64,000 bases of DNA from an uncultured Oxalobacter sp. (GCA_934277985.1 CAKQWF010000002.1:186001-250000); one strand, 5' to 3'; shown: positions 11,180 through 22,536, counted from the first letter of the stretch. Notes: generated by a model from the sequence alone, not told the origin. Numbers and translations are program-made.

Positions 11180-13513
11180 ATGGGTTTCATGAAATTATTT
11201 CATCGTCGTTTACCGTTTCGCTTGCCAGTGCTGGCAGCATTCAGCGCGCTTTTGTACGCCGGTCATGCATTGGCAATTGAACCGTTTACGGTGAAAGACA
11301 TTCGCGTGGAGGGTATCCAGCGTACGGAAGCAGGTACCGTGTTCAATTATCTGCCGGTGCGTGTCGGCGACACGTTCAACGATGAAAAGGCCGTTACGGC
11401 AATTCGCTCCCTGTATGCGACCGGATTTTTCAAGGACGTCAGGATCGATGCGGAAGGCGACATTCTGGTTGTGATCGTCGAGGAACGGCCGGCGATCGCC
11501 AGTGTCGAATTTACAGGAACGAAAGAATTCGACAAGGACATGCTGGTCAAGTCGATGAAAGATGTCGGCCTCGGCGAAGCGCGTATTTATGATCGTGCCT
11601 TGCTTGACCGGGCAGAGCAGGAATTGAAGCGCCAGTATATGTCGCGTGGTCTGTATGACATCAAGATCACGACGACGGTTACGCCTGTAGAGAGAAACCG
11701 TGTCGCAATCAATTTTACGGTGGACGAAGGCCAGGCGTCACGAATCAAGGAAATCAAGTTCGTCGGGAACAAGGCCTACTCCGACAAGGAGCTCATGGAG
11801 CAGATCAAACTGCGTACACCCGGATGGTTCACATGGTATACACGTGCCGACCAGTATTCCAAGGAAAAACTGACTGGCGACATGGAAGCATTGAAGTCGT
11901 TTTACCAGAATAACGGCTATATCGAAATGCAGATCGAATCCACACAGGTGGCGATCACAAGCGACAGAAAAGATATCTACATTACCCTTAATATCAAGGA
12001 AGGCGAAAAATTCACGGTATCCGACATTCATCTGGAAGGTGAATTGTTCGGACGCGAGGAAGAAATCCGTTCGCTGATCGAATTGCAAAAAGGCGAAGTG
12101 TATTCTGGCGAAAAACTGACGGCCAGTTCCAAGAAAATTTCGGAATATCTGGGAAATTTCGGGTATGCATTCGCCAACGTCAACCCGCAGCCGGATATCG
12201 ACCGTGAAAACAAGGAAGTCGCTTTTACGATTTTCATCGATCCTGGCAAACGGGTTTATGTGCGGCAAATCAATATTGCCGGTAACACCAAAACACGCGA
12301 CGAAGTCATCCGGCGTGAATTCCGGCAGATGGAAGGTTCCTGGTATGATGGCAAGAACATCAAGATATCCCGTGACCGTGTCGACCGTCTCGGGTTCTTT
12401 ACGGAAGTGACGGTCGAAACGCCCGAAGTGCCGGGAACCGTGGATCAGGTTGATGTCAACCTGAAGGTTACCGAAAAGCCGACAGGGAATCTGATGCTGG
12501 GTGCCGGTTTCTCGCAGGAAGACAAGCTGCTTTTGTCCGGGTCCATCGAACAGCAGAATTTTGCAGGTACCGGTAATGACGTGGCTCTGAATATCAACAC
12601 CAGCAAACGTTACCGGACGATCGCCATCACGCAGAACACGCCGTATTTTACGGATGACGGCATCAGCCGTCGTTATGAACTGTTTTACCGTACCATCCGG
12701 CCGCCATTGATCAATGATAGCGATTACAAGGTGGAAACGCTGGGTGCCAACGTCAAGTTCGGTGTGCCGTTCACTGAGGTGGACAGGGTATTCTTCGGTG
12801 TCGGTGTGGAACGAAACTCTCTGGATGTTTATTGGGACAGTCCAGAGCGATACAAGGATTTCGTAAGAGATTTCGGGGATGGCAATACAGCTACCGCCTA
12901 TGGTATTCCATTTACGGTTGCCTGGGCGCGGGATAGCAGGGACAGTTCGCTGGTACCGACCAAGGGGCGTTACCAGAAAGCCAATTTGGAAGTATCTCCG
13001 ATGGGCGATATGAAGTATTACAAGGCTTCCTACCAGCATCAGTACTTTTTCCCGATGTTTTCGGGCGGTACGTTGGCCCTGAACGGTATGATCGACTATG
13101 GTAAGGGCTTGGGAGGCAAACCTTATCCGGTGTTCAAGAACTTCTATGCCGGTGGTATGGGAACGGTTCGTGGCTATGAAAGCTCGTCACTGGGTCCGGT
13201 GGAACGCGACTGGGAAGGTGACCGCGAATATCTCGGCGGTGCCAAGCGTGTTGTCGGCAATATCGAACTCCAGTTCCCGATGCCAGGGATGGGGGGCGAC
13301 AGAACCTTGCGCTGGTTCACCTTCCTCGATGGTGGTAATGTTTTCTCGGATGAAGACCAGTTCGATTTCGGTGATCTGAGATATTCAGCAGGTTTCGGCG
13401 TCAGCTGGGTTTCACCGCTGGGTCCGCTCAAACTCAGCTACGGTATTCCGCTCAATGCCAAGGATGGCGATCGCAAGGAAGCGTTCCAGTTCCAGCTGGG
13501 TACCGGTTTTTAA
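11180..13513 (+). CDS. bamA: Outer membrane protein assembly factor BamA
   Basis: The central Omp85 protein of the BAM complex, inserting beta-barrel proteins into the outer membrane. A signal peptide covers about residues 1-31 (cleavage near GHALA). Five POTRA repeats span about 33-370, starting with FTVKDIRVEGIQRTEAG. The C-terminal 16-strand barrel includes the conserved VRGYE motif of loop 6 and ends in an aromatic residue (GTGF). The 777-residue length is typical. The ATG at 11180 could be replaced by MKLFHRR, 3 codons downstream. Confidence 0.97.
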   Translation: MGFMKLFHRRLPFRLPVLAAFSALLYAGHALAIEPFTVKDIRVEGIQRTEAGTVFNYLPVRVGDTFNDEKAVTAIRSLYATGFFKDVRIDAEGDILVVIVEERPAIASVEFTGTKEFDKDMLVKSMKDVGLGEARIYDRALLDRAEQELKRQYMSRGLYDIKITTTVTPVERNRVAINFTVDEGQASRIKEIKFVGNKAYSDKELMEQIKLRTPGWFTWYTRADQYSKEKLTGDMEALKSFYQNNGYIEMQIESTQVAITSDRKDIYITLNIKEGEKFTVSDIHLEGELFGREEEIRSLIELQKGEVYSGEKLTASSKKISEYLGNFGYAFANVNPQPDIDRENKEVAFTIFIDPGKRVYVRQINIAGNTKTRDEVIRREFRQMEGSWYDGKNIKISRDRVDRLGFFTEVTVETPEVPGTVDQVDVNLKVTEKPTGNLMLGAGFSQEDKLLLSGSIEQQNFAGTGNDVALNINTSKRYRTIAITQNTPYFTDDGISRRYELFYRTIRPPLINDSDYKVETLGANVKFGVPFTEVDRVFFGVGVERNSLDVYWDSPERYKDFVRDFGDGNTATAYGIPFTVAWARDSRDSSLVPTKGRYQKANLEVSPMGDMKYYKASYQHQYFFPMFSGGTLALNGMIDYGKGLGGKPYPVFKNFYAGGMGTVRGYESSSLGPVERDWEGDREYLGGAKRVVGNIELQFPMPGMGGDRTLRWFTFLDGGNVFSDEDQFDFGDLRYSAGFGVSWVSPLGPLKLSYGIPLNAKDGDRKEAFQFQLGTGF

Positions 13514-13562
13514 GGAATTGGTGGCATAATCGCAATGTTGATTCTTTTTTTGGAGAAGTAAC

Positions 13563-14081
13563 TTGAAAAATCTGGCTAAATCATTCTTGTCCGCCAAACA
13601 GGCGGTCGTTCTGGCATTGTGTCTGGGTGCTTTCGGGTTGGCCAATGCACAGGAATACAGGGTCGGTTATATCAATCCTGACCGGATCATGAGCGAATCG
13701 GCACCGGCCAAGGCTGCCGAAAAGAAACTGGAAAACGATTTTTCCAAACGTAACCAGGAATTGCGCGATACGCAGGCACGTCTGAAATCCATGGGTGAAA
13801 AACTCGACAAGGATATGGCGGTTCTTTCCGAATCGCAGCGCATCAAACGCCAGCGTGAACTGGCCGATCTGAGCCAGGATTTCCAGCGCAAGCAACGTGC
13901 ATTCCGTGAAGACTTCATGCAGCGTCGCAACGAGGAAATCGCCAAGGTGTTCGATCGCGTCAACAAGGAAATCAACCGTATCGCCAAGGAAGGAAAATAT
14001 GACCTGATCATTCAGGATGCGGTTTATATTTCTCCTCGCGTCGACATTACCGACCAGGTACTGAAAGCGCTTAACCAGTAA
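13563..14081 (+). CDS. skp: Periplasmic chaperone Skp/OmpH
   Basis: Skp holds unfolded outer-membrane proteins in the periplasm for delivery to BamA. The product has 172 residues with a signal peptide (about 1-28, ending ANA) and a long charged coiled-coil region forming the tentacles. The C terminus (YDLIIQDAVYISPRVDITDQVLKAL) is characteristic. The start is a TTG at 13563 with GGAG 7 nt upstream; no ATG fits. It lies in the standard bamA-skp-lpxD order. Confidence 0.93.
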   Translation: MKNLAKSFLSAKQAVVLALCLGAFGLANAQEYRVGYINPDRIMSESAPAKAAEKKLENDFSKRNQELRDTQARLKSMGEKLDKDMAVLSESQRIKRQRELADLSQDFQRKQRAFREDFMQRRNEEIAKVFDRVNKEINRIAKEGKYDLIIQDAVYISPRVDITDQVLKALNQ

Positions 14082-14098
14082 TACCCAGACAAACCAGA

Positions 14099-15151
14099 AT
14101 GGCGATTACTCTTGAAGAACTGGTTGACCGCTTCGGCGGTCAACTGATCGGTGACGGCCGTGTTCCGGTAGTCGGATTCGCACCGCTGGACAATGCCGAT
14201 GCAGACCATATCACGTTTTTGACTAATCCGCGCTTGCGCAATGAAGTCAGTCGCAGCAAGGCCGCTGCGCTGATCATTTCCCCCAAGGACAACCAGCTGG
14301 TCGGCGATTTGTTCGGCGGGGCGAGGATCGTAGCAAAAAATCCCTATGCCTATTTCGCGAAAGCCGCACAGCTTTTCGTCAGCCTCAAGGCGGTTCCTCC
14401 AGCGCCAGGTATTCATCCGAGTGCTGTAATCGATCCCTTGGCTAAAGTGGCGCCCAGTGCGACGATCGGCCCGTTCGTCACGATCGAGGCAGGTGCCGAA
14501 ATCGGCGAAAACTGTCTGATCGAGGCTGGCTGTTTTATCGGAAAACATGCGAAGGTCGGCGCAGGTTGCCACTTTTTCCCACGTGTCGTATTTATGTACG
14601 GTTGTGAAATCGGTGAAAGAGGTGTCTTGCGGCCAGGCGCCGTGATCGGTTGTGAAGGTTTCGGCTTCGCCAATGAGGATGGCGTCTGGATCAAGATTCC
14701 GCAAACCGGTCGCGTCGTGATCGGCAACGATGTTCAGATCGGTGCCAATACGACAGTGGATCGTGGCGCATTGTCGGATACGATTATCGAGAACGGCGTC
14801 AAGCTCGACAACCAGATACAGATCGGGCACAACTGCCATATCGGCGAAAATTCGGCGATGGCTGGATGTGTCGGCGTCGCCGGCAGTGCCATATTCGGCA
14901 AAAATTGTACCGTAGGTGGTGCCGCCATGATCGGTGGGCATCTGACAATTGCAGACAGGGTGCATATCACCGCAGCCAGTGTCGTGCAGAGTTCCGTCAA
15001 GGAAGCCGGTGTTTATTCAGGCTTCTATCCGCTTGCAAAACATGCTGAATGGGAAAAGACGGCTGTGCTGACCCGTAAACTGGGAACCATGCGAGATAAA
15101 ATCCGCGAACTTGAGAAAACCATCCAATCAATGACCAAAACAGAAAAATGA
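14099..15151 (+). CDS. lpxD: UDP-3-O-(3-hydroxyacyl)glucosamine N-acyltransferase
   Basis: Third step of lipid A synthesis, N-acylating UDP-3-O-acyl-glucosamine from acyl-ACP. The 350-residue protein has the N-terminal uridine-binding domain (about 1-100) and a left-handed beta-helix of hexapeptide repeats (about 100-320). The catalytic His lies in the [14 protein letters not shown] region. A charged C-terminal helix ends it. It overlaps fabZ by 4 bp (ATGA). Confidence 0.97.
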   Translation: MAITLEELVDRFGGQLIGDGRVPVVGFAPLDNADADHITFLTNPRLRNEVSRSKAAALIISPKDNQLVGDLFGGARIVAKNPYAYFAKAAQLFVSLKAVPPAPGIHPSAVIDPLAKVAPSATIGPFVTIEAGAEIGENCLIEAGCFIGKHAKVGAGCHFFPRVVFMYGCEIGERGVLRPGAVIGCEGFGFANEDGVWIKIPQTGRVVIGNDVQIGANTTVDRGALSDTIIENGVKLDNQIQIGHNCHIGENSAMAGCVGVAGSAIFGKNCTVGGAAMIGGHLTIADRVHITAASVVQSSVKEAGVYSGFYPLAKHAEWEKTAVLTRKLGTMRDKIRELEKTIQSMTKTEK

Positions 15152-15615
15152 AGAGCTTGAATATTCATCAGATCAGGGAGTTGTTGCCACATCGTTATCC
15201 CATGTTGCTGGTCGATCGTGTGCTGGACTGGGAAGCCGGCAAGAAAATCACGGCGATCAAGAACGTAACGGCCAATGAAGAATTCTTCAACGGTCACTTT
15301 CCGAATCATCCGGTCATGCCGGGTGTCCTGATCATCGAGGCGCTGGCACAGACTGCCGCCATCTTTGCATTCATGTCGTATGCGAGCAAGCTGGACAAGG
15401 ACGCGCTGGTCTATTTTGCGACAATTGATAGCGCACGTTTCAAACGGCCTGTCGAACCGGGAGACCAGCTCGTTATGGAAGCTGAACTGATTCGCAGTTC
15501 CCGTGGTATGTGGAAATTCAGAACCCGTGGTCTGGTGGATGGCCAGTTGGCTGTCGAAGCAGAACTCATGTGTGCCATCCGTGGTGGCGTGGTGGCTCAG
15601 AAAGCGGAATCCTGA
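15148..15615 (+). CDS. fabZ: 3-hydroxyacyl-[ACP] dehydratase FabZ
   Basis: Dehydrates beta-hydroxyacyl-ACP in fatty acid elongation and competes with LpxA/LpxD for 3-hydroxyacyl-ACP. The 155-residue hot-dog fold carries the catalytic His in [11 protein letters not shown] and Glu in LIIEALAQ. The [15 protein letters not shown]-terminal motif is also present. The stop codon shares one base with the lpxA start, so the lpx genes are translationally coupled. Confidence 0.98.
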   Translation: MKSLNIHQIRELLPHRYPMLLVDRVLDWEAGKKITAIKNVTANEEFFNGHFPNHPVMPGVLIIEALAQTAAIFAFMSYASKLDKDALVYFATIDSARFKRPVEPGDQLVMEAELIRSSRGMWKFRTRGLVDGQLAVEAELMCAIRGGVVAQKAES

Positions 15616-16400
15616 TGGCTATTCATCCTACTGCAATCATCGACCCGAAGGCGGAACTGGACAGTTCCGTTGAAGTGGGAGCCTATTCCGTTATCGGTCC
15701 CGATGTCAGAATCGGTGCCCGCACACAGGTAGGACCACATGTCGTTATCGAAGGACATACCACTATCGGCGAGGACAACCGTATTTTCCAGTTCGCATCG
15801 CTGGGTGGGATGCCACAGGACAAAAAATATGCCGGGGAACAGACGAAACTGGAAATCGGTGATCGCAATACCATTCGCGAATTCTGCACTTTCAATCTGG
15901 GAACGGTTCAGGACGAGGGTGTCACCCGTCTGGGCAACGACAACTGGATCATGGCCTATGTTCATCTCGCGCATGATTGTCAGGTCGGAAACAATACCAT
16001 TTTCGCCAACAGTGCACAGCTGGCAGGACATGTCCACATCGGCGACTGGGTCATTCTTGGCGGTTTTACACTGATTCACCAGTTCTGTCGTGTCGGTGCG
16101 CATGCCATGACAGGATTCGGCTCGCATATTTCGCAGGATATCGCTCCGTTTCTGATGGTATCCGGCACGCCTGCCGCGACATACGGCATCAATTCCGAAG
16201 GTCTTCGCCGCCGTGGGTTCACGCCTGAACAGATCGCGGATATCCGGCGTGCCTACAAGACGGTTTACCGTTCAGGCTTGTCTCTGGACGATGCCAAACG
16301 GAAGCTGCTGGAAGAGGCACAGGGCGCGCCGGCATCCGCCGACTATATCCGCCAGATGCATGCCTTTATCGAAAGCGCGCAAAGAGGCCTGTTGCGGTAG
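15615..16400 (+). CDS. lpxA: UDP-N-acetylglucosamine acyltransferase
   Basis: First step of lipid A synthesis, 3-O-acylation of UDP-GlcNAc. I chose the ATG at 15615 ([16 protein letters not shown]), giving 261 residues, the family length; upstream starts would lie inside fabZ. It has left-handed beta-helix hexapeptide repeats through about residue 190, the catalytic His in [12 protein letters not shown], and a helical C-terminal domain. Confidence 0.97.
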   Translation: MAIHPTAIIDPKAELDSSVEVGAYSVIGPDVRIGARTQVGPHVVIEGHTTIGEDNRIFQFASLGGMPQDKKYAGEQTKLEIGDRNTIREFCTFNLGTVQDEGVTRLGNDNWIMAYVHLAHDCQVGNNTIFANSAQLAGHVHIGDWVILGGFTLIHQFCRVGAHAMTGFGSHISQDIAPFLMVSGTPAATYGINSEGLRRRGFTPEQIADIRRAYKTVYRSGLSLDDAKRKLLEEAQGAPASADYIRQMHAFIESAQRGLLR

Positions 16401-16445
16401 GCGGGCCATGAAAGGTCATGTTCCGTCCCTGAAAGGAGCCGGCGA

Positions 16446-17588
16446 ATGAGAACGATAGCCATGGTTGCCGGAGAAACATCGGGTGACATGCTCGGTGAAA
16501 CGCTTTTGTCAGCATTGCGTCCACAGCTGCCGGACACACTGATGCACGGTATCGGCGGTCCACGAATGGCGCGCTACGATTTCGTCAGCAACTGGCCGAT
16601 GGAAAAACTGGCCGTCAACGGACTTTTCGAGGTACTGACGCATTACCGGGAGATCCGTGGTATCCGCAATCATTTACGTGATCATTTGCTGGCCGAAAAA
16701 CCGGATATTTTTGTCGGTATCGATGCGCCGGAATTCAATCTCGATCTGGAAGTCTCGCTGAAAAAGGCCGGTATCCGCACAGTACATTTTGTCAGTCCGT
16801 CGATCTGGGCATGGCGGAGCGGCCGTATCAAAAAAATTGCCGAGGCGGTCAACCGTATACTGGTTCTGTTTCCGTTTGAAGAAGTCCTTTACCAGAAAGC
16901 GGGTATCCCGGTTACTTGCGTCGGCCATCCGCTGGCCGAACGTATCCCGATGCGTTCCGACATGCATGCTGCACGGGACAGTCTCGGACTGGCGGCAGAT
17001 AAACCCGTCATCGCCATTTTGCCGGGCAGCCGGATGTCGGAGCTCAAGTATCACAGTGTGCCGTTTGTCGAAGCAGCGAAAATCCTTTTGCAACGCGATC
17101 CTGACATCCAGTTCATCATCCCCATGGCAGGAGATGAACAGCTCGCTTATTTCACGCGTTTGATGAAAAGCACACATCTCGATGAATTACCATTGAAAGT
17201 CGTGAAAGGGCAATCACATACCGCCATCTCGGCATCCGATGCCGTACTCGTAGCTTCAGGAACTGCAACACTGGAAGTCGCGCTGTTCAAGAAACCCATG
17301 GTGATTGCCTATAAACTGATGCGTGCCACATGGGAAATCGCGCGCCATATCGTCAAGCCGCCGGTCGGATTGCCCAATATTCTGGCAGGCGAAATGATCG
17401 TGCCGGAACTGTTACAGAACGATGCAACAGGAAAGTCGCTTGCCGATGCCTTGTGGTTCCAGTTGACCGACGAGAACAATCGTCGCAGTCTTCAGGAGCG
17501 CTTTGTCGCCATGCACTATTCGCTGTTGCGCAACACGGCGCAGACGAGTGCTCAAGCCATTCTGGATGTGATGAAAGAAAATGGCTGA
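16446..17588 (+). CDS. lpxB: Lipid-A-disaccharide synthase
   Basis: A GT19 glycosyltransferase joining UDP-diacylglucosamine and lipid X into the tetraacyl disaccharide at the membrane. The 380-residue length is typical. The N-terminal [11 protein letters not shown] motif, [24 protein letters not shown], and the C-terminal nucleotide-binding [11 protein letters not shown] segment are all present. It overlaps rnhB by 8 bp. Confidence 0.97.
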   Translation: MRTIAMVAGETSGDMLGETLLSALRPQLPDTLMHGIGGPRMARYDFVSNWPMEKLAVNGLFEVLTHYREIRGIRNHLRDHLLAEKPDIFVGIDAPEFNLDLEVSLKKAGIRTVHFVSPSIWAWRSGRIKKIAEAVNRILVLFPFEEVLYQKAGIPVTCVGHPLAERIPMRSDMHAARDSLGLAADKPVIAILPGSRMSELKYHSVPFVEAAKILLQRDPDIQFIIPMAGDEQLAYFTRLMKSTHLDELPLKVVKGQSHTAISASDAVLVASGTATLEVALFKKPMVIAYKLMRATWEIARHIVKPPVGLPNILAGEMIVPELLQNDATGKSLADALWFQLTDENNRRSLQERFVAMHYSLLRNTAQTSAQAILDVMKENG

Positions 17589-18234
17589 CAGATCGTCCGC
17601 TTGTGCCGTCTCGTTATCCTTGCCGTTTGACGAAAACCTTGTATCGGCCAGCAGGCGTGTGTGTGGTGTCGATGAAGCAGGACGAGGACCGATTGCCGGG
17701 CCGGTTTTTGCCGCTGCCGTCATACTCGATCCGGATCGTCCTGTTGATGGCCTGCGCGATTCGAAAAAACTCTCGGAAAGGCGGCGTGATGAATTGTCAC
17801 GCGAAATCCGGGAAAAGTCACTGGCCTGGGCGATCGCGCAATGTTCCGTCGAGGAAATCGACACGCTGAATATCCTGCAGGCATCCATGCTGGCGATGAA
17901 ACGGGCGATCGAGGGGTTGACCGTTTTGCCCGAACAGGCATTGATCGATGGTAATCGTTGTCCGCGGGGACTGGCGATTCCTGCTACTGCCATCGTCCGT
18001 GGTGATGACAGGGTTCCTGCCATTTCGGCAGCTTCCATTCTTGCGAAAACAGCCAGGGATGCCGTTATGCTGGATTTGCATGAACAGTATCCGGAATATG
18101 GTTTTAACCGGCACAAGGGATATCCGACAGCATTTCATCTGGAGCGGCTGAAACAATACGGTGTTTCGCCGGTACATCGCAAGAGTTATGCGCCGGTCAG
18201 AAAAATACTGGACCTGTGGTATGACAAGACCTGA
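17581..18234 (+). CDS. rnhB: Ribonuclease HII
   Basis: Cleaves RNA in RNA/DNA hybrids and at single ribonucleotides in DNA. The product is 217 residues. The active-site acidic set is visible in [16 protein letters not shown] (Asp, Glu), [11 protein letters not shown] (Asp) and AKTARDAVM (Asp), together with [15 protein letters not shown] near the C terminus. It overlaps the end of lpxB, as in many beta- and gammaproteobacteria. Confidence 0.97.
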   Translation: MADRSSACAVSLSLPFDENLVSASRRVCGVDEAGRGPIAGPVFAAAVILDPDRPVDGLRDSKKLSERRRDELSREIREKSLAWAIAQCSVEEIDTLNILQASMLAMKRAIEGLTVLPEQALIDGNRCPRGLAIPATAIVRGDDRVPAISAASILAKTARDAVMLDLHEQYPEYGFNRHKGYPTAFHLERLKQYGVSPVHRKSYAPVRKILDLWYDKT

Positions 18235-18346
18235 ATGGGAACAGAGCGCACCGGTGACGATATAAACGGTTTTTCGGGTGTGTTTATACATCGGACATGA
18301 AGGCAATATATCCGTAAAATCGATAATGGTATTGGGAGAACAAAAC

Positions 18347-19087
18347 ATGAATCTGGATTTTTTGCTGGATGGTATTCGTCCGGTTGACCTCAGAAGCGTC
18401 AGATGGCCAGGCAAGCTGAACCTGCTGGTAACGGCGCCACATCCGGATGATTTCGATGCGATCGGTGTGACCCTGCGTTATCTGGCCGACCAGGGACATG
18501 ATTTGCATGTGCTGGTGGCGGAAACAGGCAGTGGTATCGACAAGGTTTATGGGGCTGGTATGACACAAGTCGACCGGACGCGTTTGAGAGTGATGGAACA
18601 GACAGGCAGCTTCCGTTTTTTCGGCTTGCCGAAAGAACGCTACCGTTTTCTCGCGCTGGCCAACGCGGATGACGATCAGGTTGCCGATACTGCCGAAAAC
18701 CGGAAGGTGCTGGAAGAACTGGTTCGGGAAATTCGTCCGGATATGCTGTTCATGCCGCACGGCAACGATACCAACCGTGCGCATCGTGCCATATATGCCA
18801 TGATGAAAACCATTGCCGCTTCCGTCGAGTGGCCGGTTGCCATGATGATGAACAGCGACGTCAAAACCGTCGAAATGAAAAAAGACTTTTATCTCGCGTT
18901 CGACGATCGGCAGGCACAATGGAAAAGCCGGTTGTTGCGTTATCACGATTCGCAACACCAGCGCAATTTGCGTGATCGTGGCTATGGTTTCGACGACCGT
19001 GTGCTCGGCCTGAACCGCCGTACGGCATCCGGGCTTGGCATCGGATTGCCGTATGCTGCGTCTTTCGAACTGGAATTGTACCGTTAG
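18347..19087 (+). CDS. PIG-L (LmbE) family deacetylase
   Basis: Predicted zinc-dependent N-deacetylase of the LmbE-like fold, acting on an unknown GlcNAc- or sugar-type substrate. The metal-binding signature TAPHPDD appears near residue 30 (PHPDDFD) and the third ligand in GNDTNRAHRA. I chose the ATG at 18347, which has GGGAGAA upstream, giving 246 residues; an in-frame start at 18278 would lack a ribosome site. It occupies the slot between rnhB and ppsR where many Burkholderiales carry an rRNA 2'-O-methyltransferase gene. Substrate unknown. Confidence 0.85.
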   Translation: MNLDFLLDGIRPVDLRSVRWPGKLNLLVTAPHPDDFDAIGVTLRYLADQGHDLHVLVAETGSGIDKVYGAGMTQVDRTRLRVMEQTGSFRFFGLPKERYRFLALANADDDQVADTAENRKVLEELVREIRPDMLFMPHGNDTNRAHRAIYAMMKTIAASVEWPVAMMMNSDVKTVEMKKDFYLAFDDRQAQWKSRLLRYHDSQHQRNLRDRGYGFDDRVLGLNRRTASGLGIGLPYAASFELELYR

Positions 19088-19097
19088 CCGTATCTGG

Positions 19098-19949
19098 TTA
19101 CGGTCGCTGGCCCGAGCTTGTGCGCATATCGCTCAAAATCGCTGTCGAGATTTCCTCGATGGATTTGGAAGTCGATGACAGATAGGGAATTTTTTCCAGA
19201 TTCATCATCGCTTCCGCTTCAGTGACCTCATAGCGGCAGTTCTGCAATGAGGCATACTTGCTGTTCGGTCGTCTCTCGTTCCGGACCTCGGCCAGCCGTT
19301 CAGGCTGGATAGTCAGTCCGAACAGCTTGTGTTTGTAGGGCATCAATGAAGCCGGCAGTTGCCCCCGTTCGAAATCTTCCGGAATCAGGGGATAATTCGC
19401 CACTTTCAGACCGTATTGCATGGCGAGATACAGGCTGGTCGGTGTTTTGCCGCTTCGTGAAACGCCGACCAGAATGACATCGGCCTCATCCAGATTGCGA
19501 TTGGACTGGCCGTCGTCATGTGCCAGTGTGAAATTGATGGCTTCGATACGATCCTTGTATTCCTGGCTTTCCATGTTCTGGTGGCTCAGGCCGATTTCCC
19601 GTTTCGGCGCGATACCCAGTTCACGTTTCAGCGGTTCCACAAAGGTCTGGATCACATCAAGATGCAAGGCCTTGGCTTCCCTGATGATCATGACCAGTTC
19701 CGGAATGACCAGCGTCGAGAATACGATAGGCAGCTGTCCGGTCTGCAAATACTCGTTTTCGATTTGCTGGCGTGCCCTGACGGCTTTTTTCTCCGTATCC
19801 ACAAACGGGATATGGACCCTGGACGAGGACAGGTTGAACTGGGAAAGCACCGATCTGGCAATTGCTTCTGCCGTAATGCCGGTACCGTCCGAAACGATGA
19901 AAACGGTACGCGGCGGAATTTCCTGTTGTGTCGTCATAAGGTCTGTCAT
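19098..19949 (-). CDS. ppsR: PEP synthetase regulatory protein (bifunctional kinase/pyrophosphorylase)
   Basis: Inactivates PEP synthetase by ADP-dependent phosphorylation and reactivates it by phosphate-dependent dephosphorylation (DUF299 family). Motifs seen are FIVSDGTGITAEAI at the N terminus and the P-loop-like GVSRSGKTPTSLYLA in the middle. Two ATGs four codons apart (19949 and 19937) both fit; the first gives 283 residues, near the usual 275-280. Neither has a strong ribosome site. It is divergent from its target ppsA, the standard betaproteobacterial arrangement. Confidence 0.94.
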   Translation of the reverse strand: MTDLMTTQQEIPPRTVFIVSDGTGITAEAIARSVLSQFNLSSSRVHIPFVDTEKKAVRARQQIENEYLQTGQLPIVFSTLVIPELVMIIREAKALHLDVIQTFVEPLKRELGIAPKREIGLSHQNMESQEYKDRIEAINFTLAHDDGQSNRNLDEADVILVGVSRSGKTPTSLYLAMQYGLKVANYPLIPEDFERGQLPASLMPYKHKLFGLTIQPERLAEVRNERRPNSKYASLQNCRYEVTEAEAMMNLEKIPYLSSTSKSIEEISTAILSDMRTSSGQRP

Positions 19950-19995
19950 GAGAGAATCTGGTAAGGAACAATTTCTTTTATTGTAAGGATTATTT

Positions 19996-20026
19996 TTGAA
20001 AAACACAGTCTCTCTGGCGGTACAAT
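19996..20026 (+). promoter_or_regulatory. Putative ppsA promoter
   Basis: TTGAAA (19996-20001) and TACAAT (20021-20026) are 19 bp apart, a little long, about 80 bp before the ppsA start. The string TACAATAAAAGA at the -10 is mirrored on the minus strand at 19985-19974, toward ppsR, suggesting paired divergent promoters. Confidence 0.45.
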
Positions 20027-20103
20027 AAAAGATGAATCCATATTTTTCGGGATGTCGTGCCATGTTCATTCGGTACGCATTCCCCCTTCGCGAGGAGATC
20101 ACT

Positions 20104-22536
20104 ATGTCGGAAGCAGCATCACCAGCAAGCAACGAGCAGGCTGTCTATGTCATTCCCTTTGCAGACCTGAGAATGAAAGATGTTCCTGCGGTAGGCGGAA
20201 AAAATGCGTCTCTGGGCGAAATGATCAGCCAGTTGCAGGAAAAAGGCGTCCGGGTACCGGGCGGGTTTGCCACGACTTCACAGGCATATCGCGATTTTCT
20301 GGCATACAGTGCTGATGGCGGCGAAACGCTGGCGAAACGGATCGAAAACCGTCTGGCCGGCGTTGATATCAATGATGTTCGAGCGCTGTCCGAGGCAGGA
20401 GCACAAATTCGCCAGTGGATTGTCGAAACACCGTTCCAGCCGCGGCTGGAACGTGAAATCCTGTCGCATTACCGTAAGATGGCGGGAAACATGAATGGTA
20501 CGCTGTCCGTAGCGGTCCGCTCATCGGCTACGGCGGAAGACCTTCAGGATGCCTCTTTTGCAGGCCAGCAGGAAACCTTCCTCAATATTGTCGGCGAGGA
20601 CAATGTCCTGCGTGCCGTCAAGGAAGTGTTCGCTTCCCTGTATAACGACCGTGCGATTTCCTACCGACAGCAGCGCGGTTTCAGGCACGCTGATGTGGCG
20701 CTCTCCGCAGGTATCCAGCGGATGGTGCGCTCCGACCGGGGCGCGTCCGGCGTCATGTTCACACTGGATACCGAATCGGGATTCAAGGATGTCGTGTTCA
20801 TCACATCCAGCTACGGTCTGGGTGAAACGGTTGTGCAAGGTGCGGTCAATCCGGACGAATTTTATGTCCACAAACCGATGCTTGCCAAAGGCAAGATGCC
20901 GATCATTCGGCGTTCGATCGGCTCCAAACTGATCGAAATGGTCTATTCCGACGATCCTGCCGCTGCCGAACCCGTCAAAACCGTTGAGGTTCCGGATGAG
21001 AAACGGCGCCGTTTCTCGATCAGCGATGCCGAGGTGATCGAACTGGCGAAATTCGCCGTTACCATTGAAAACCATTATGGTCGGCCCATGGATATCGAAT
21101 GGGGCAAAGACGGTATCGATGGCAAGCTCTATATCCTTCAGGCACGTCCCGAGACCGTCAATTCACAGAAAACCGGCGAGTCGGTACAGGTATTCAAACT
21201 CAAGGAAAATGGTGCATTGCTGGCGACAGGGCGCGCGATCGGACAAAAAATCGGTATCGGTCGTGTCCGTATCGTGAAAGATCCATCCGAAATGGACAAG
21301 GTGCAGGAAGGCGACGTGCTGGTGGCGGATATGACCGACCCGAACTGGGAACCGGTCATGCGCAAATCGGCGGCGATCGTCACCAACCGTGGCGGGCGTA
21401 CCTGTCATGCCGCGATTGTGGCGCGTGAAATCGGTGTGCCTGCCGTCGTCGGATGCGGCAATGCAACGGAAGTGCTCAAGGACGGGCAGATGGTTACCGT
21501 ATCGTGTGCCGAGGGTGAAGACGGATGCATCTACGATGGCATGCTGGAAATGGAGGAATCCCGCATTACCTATGGTGCCTTGCCGGTGTTGCCAGTCAAG
21601 CTTGCCATGAACGTCGGCAATCCGCAGATGGCGTTCAAGTTGCAGGCCATTCCCAATGGCGGGGTCGGTCTGGCGCGTCTGGAATTCATCATCAATGAAA
21701 TCAGCGTCCATCCCAATGCCATTCTCGCATATCCGAATGTCGATCCTGACCTTAAAAAAGGCATCGAGTCAGTTTCCAGAGGGTATGCATCCCCACGTAC
21801 CTATTATGTCCAGAAACTGGCCGAAGGCGTCGCCACCATCGCTGCGGCATTCTGGCCGAAACCGGTCATCGTCAGACTGTCGGACTTCAAGTCCAATGAA
21901 TATCGTACCCTGATGGGCGGTACGCGCTATGAACCGGAAGAAGAAAACCCGATGATGGGTTTCCGTGGCGCTTCGCGTTATATCGCACCGTCGTTCTCCG
22001 AAGCCTTCCATATGGAATGCGAAGCGATGAAAAAGGTACGTAACGAGATGGGACTCACCAATGTCGAAATCATGGTGCCTTTCGTGCGTACGCTCAAGCA
22101 GGCGCGCTCCGTCATTGATCTGCTGGCGGTCAACGGTTTGCGGCGTGGCGAGAATGGCTTGCGTATCATCATGATGTGCGAAGTGCCTTCCAACGCGATT
22201 CTGGCAGACGAGTTCCTGGAAATGTTTGACGGCTTCTCGATCGGTTCCAACGACTTGACACAGCTGACACTGGGACTGGATCGTGATTCCGGTCTGGAAT
22301 TGCTGATGGCCGATTTCGATGAACGCGATCCGGCCGTTCTGTCGCTCATCTCCAGGGCGATCGCCGCTTGCAACAGCCAGGGCAAATATGTCGGCATTTG
22401 CGGGCAGGGGCCGTCGGATCACCTCGACTTCGCACGCTGGCTGATGAAGCAGGGGATCGATTCCATGTCGCTCAATCCCGATTCGGTGGTCGCGACCTGG
22501 AAAATGCTGGCGGAAAGCCAGACCAAGGGGTGCTGA
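20104..22536 (+). CDS. ppsA: Phosphoenolpyruvate synthase (pyruvate, water dikinase)
   Basis: Converts pyruvate and ATP to PEP, AMP and phosphate for gluconeogenesis. I chose the ATG at 20104, with GAGGAG upstream (810 residues); a longer reading would start inside the promoter region. The N-terminal ATP-grasp domain includes [11 protein letters not shown] and [20 protein letters not shown]. The swivelling phosphohistidine domain has [13 protein letters not shown] (His near 435), and the C-terminal PEP-binding barrel has [14 protein letters not shown] and GICGQGPSD. It is regulated by the divergent ppsR product. Confidence 0.97.
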   Translation: MSEAASPASNEQAVYVIPFADLRMKDVPAVGGKNASLGEMISQLQEKGVRVPGGFATTSQAYRDFLAYSADGGETLAKRIENRLAGVDINDVRALSEAGAQIRQWIVETPFQPRLEREILSHYRKMAGNMNGTLSVAVRSSATAEDLQDASFAGQQETFLNIVGEDNVLRAVKEVFASLYNDRAISYRQQRGFRHADVALSAGIQRMVRSDRGASGVMFTLDTESGFKDVVFITSSYGLGETVVQGAVNPDEFYVHKPMLAKGKMPIIRRSIGSKLIEMVYSDDPAAAEPVKTVEVPDEKRRRFSISDAEVIELAKFAVTIENHYGRPMDIEWGKDGIDGKLYILQARPETVNSQKTGESVQVFKLKENGALLATGRAIGQKIGIGRVRIVKDPSEMDKVQEGDVLVADMTDPNWEPVMRKSAAIVTNRGGRTCHAAIVAREIGVPAVVGCGNATEVLKDGQMVTVSCAEGEDGCIYDGMLEMEESRITYGALPVLPVKLAMNVGNPQMAFKLQAIPNGGVGLARLEFIINEISVHPNAILAYPNVDPDLKKGIESVSRGYASPRTYYVQKLAEGVATIAAAFWPKPVIVRLSDFKSNEYRTLMGGTRYEPEEENPMMGFRGASRYIAPSFSEAFHMECEAMKKVRNEMGLTNVEIMVPFVRTLKQARSVIDLLAVNGLRRGENGLRIIMMCEVPSNAILADEFLEMFDGFSIGSNDLTQLTLGLDRDSGLELLMADFDERDPAVLSLISRAIAACNSQGKYVGICGQGPSDHLDFARWLMKQGIDSMSLNPDSVVATWKMLAESQTKGC

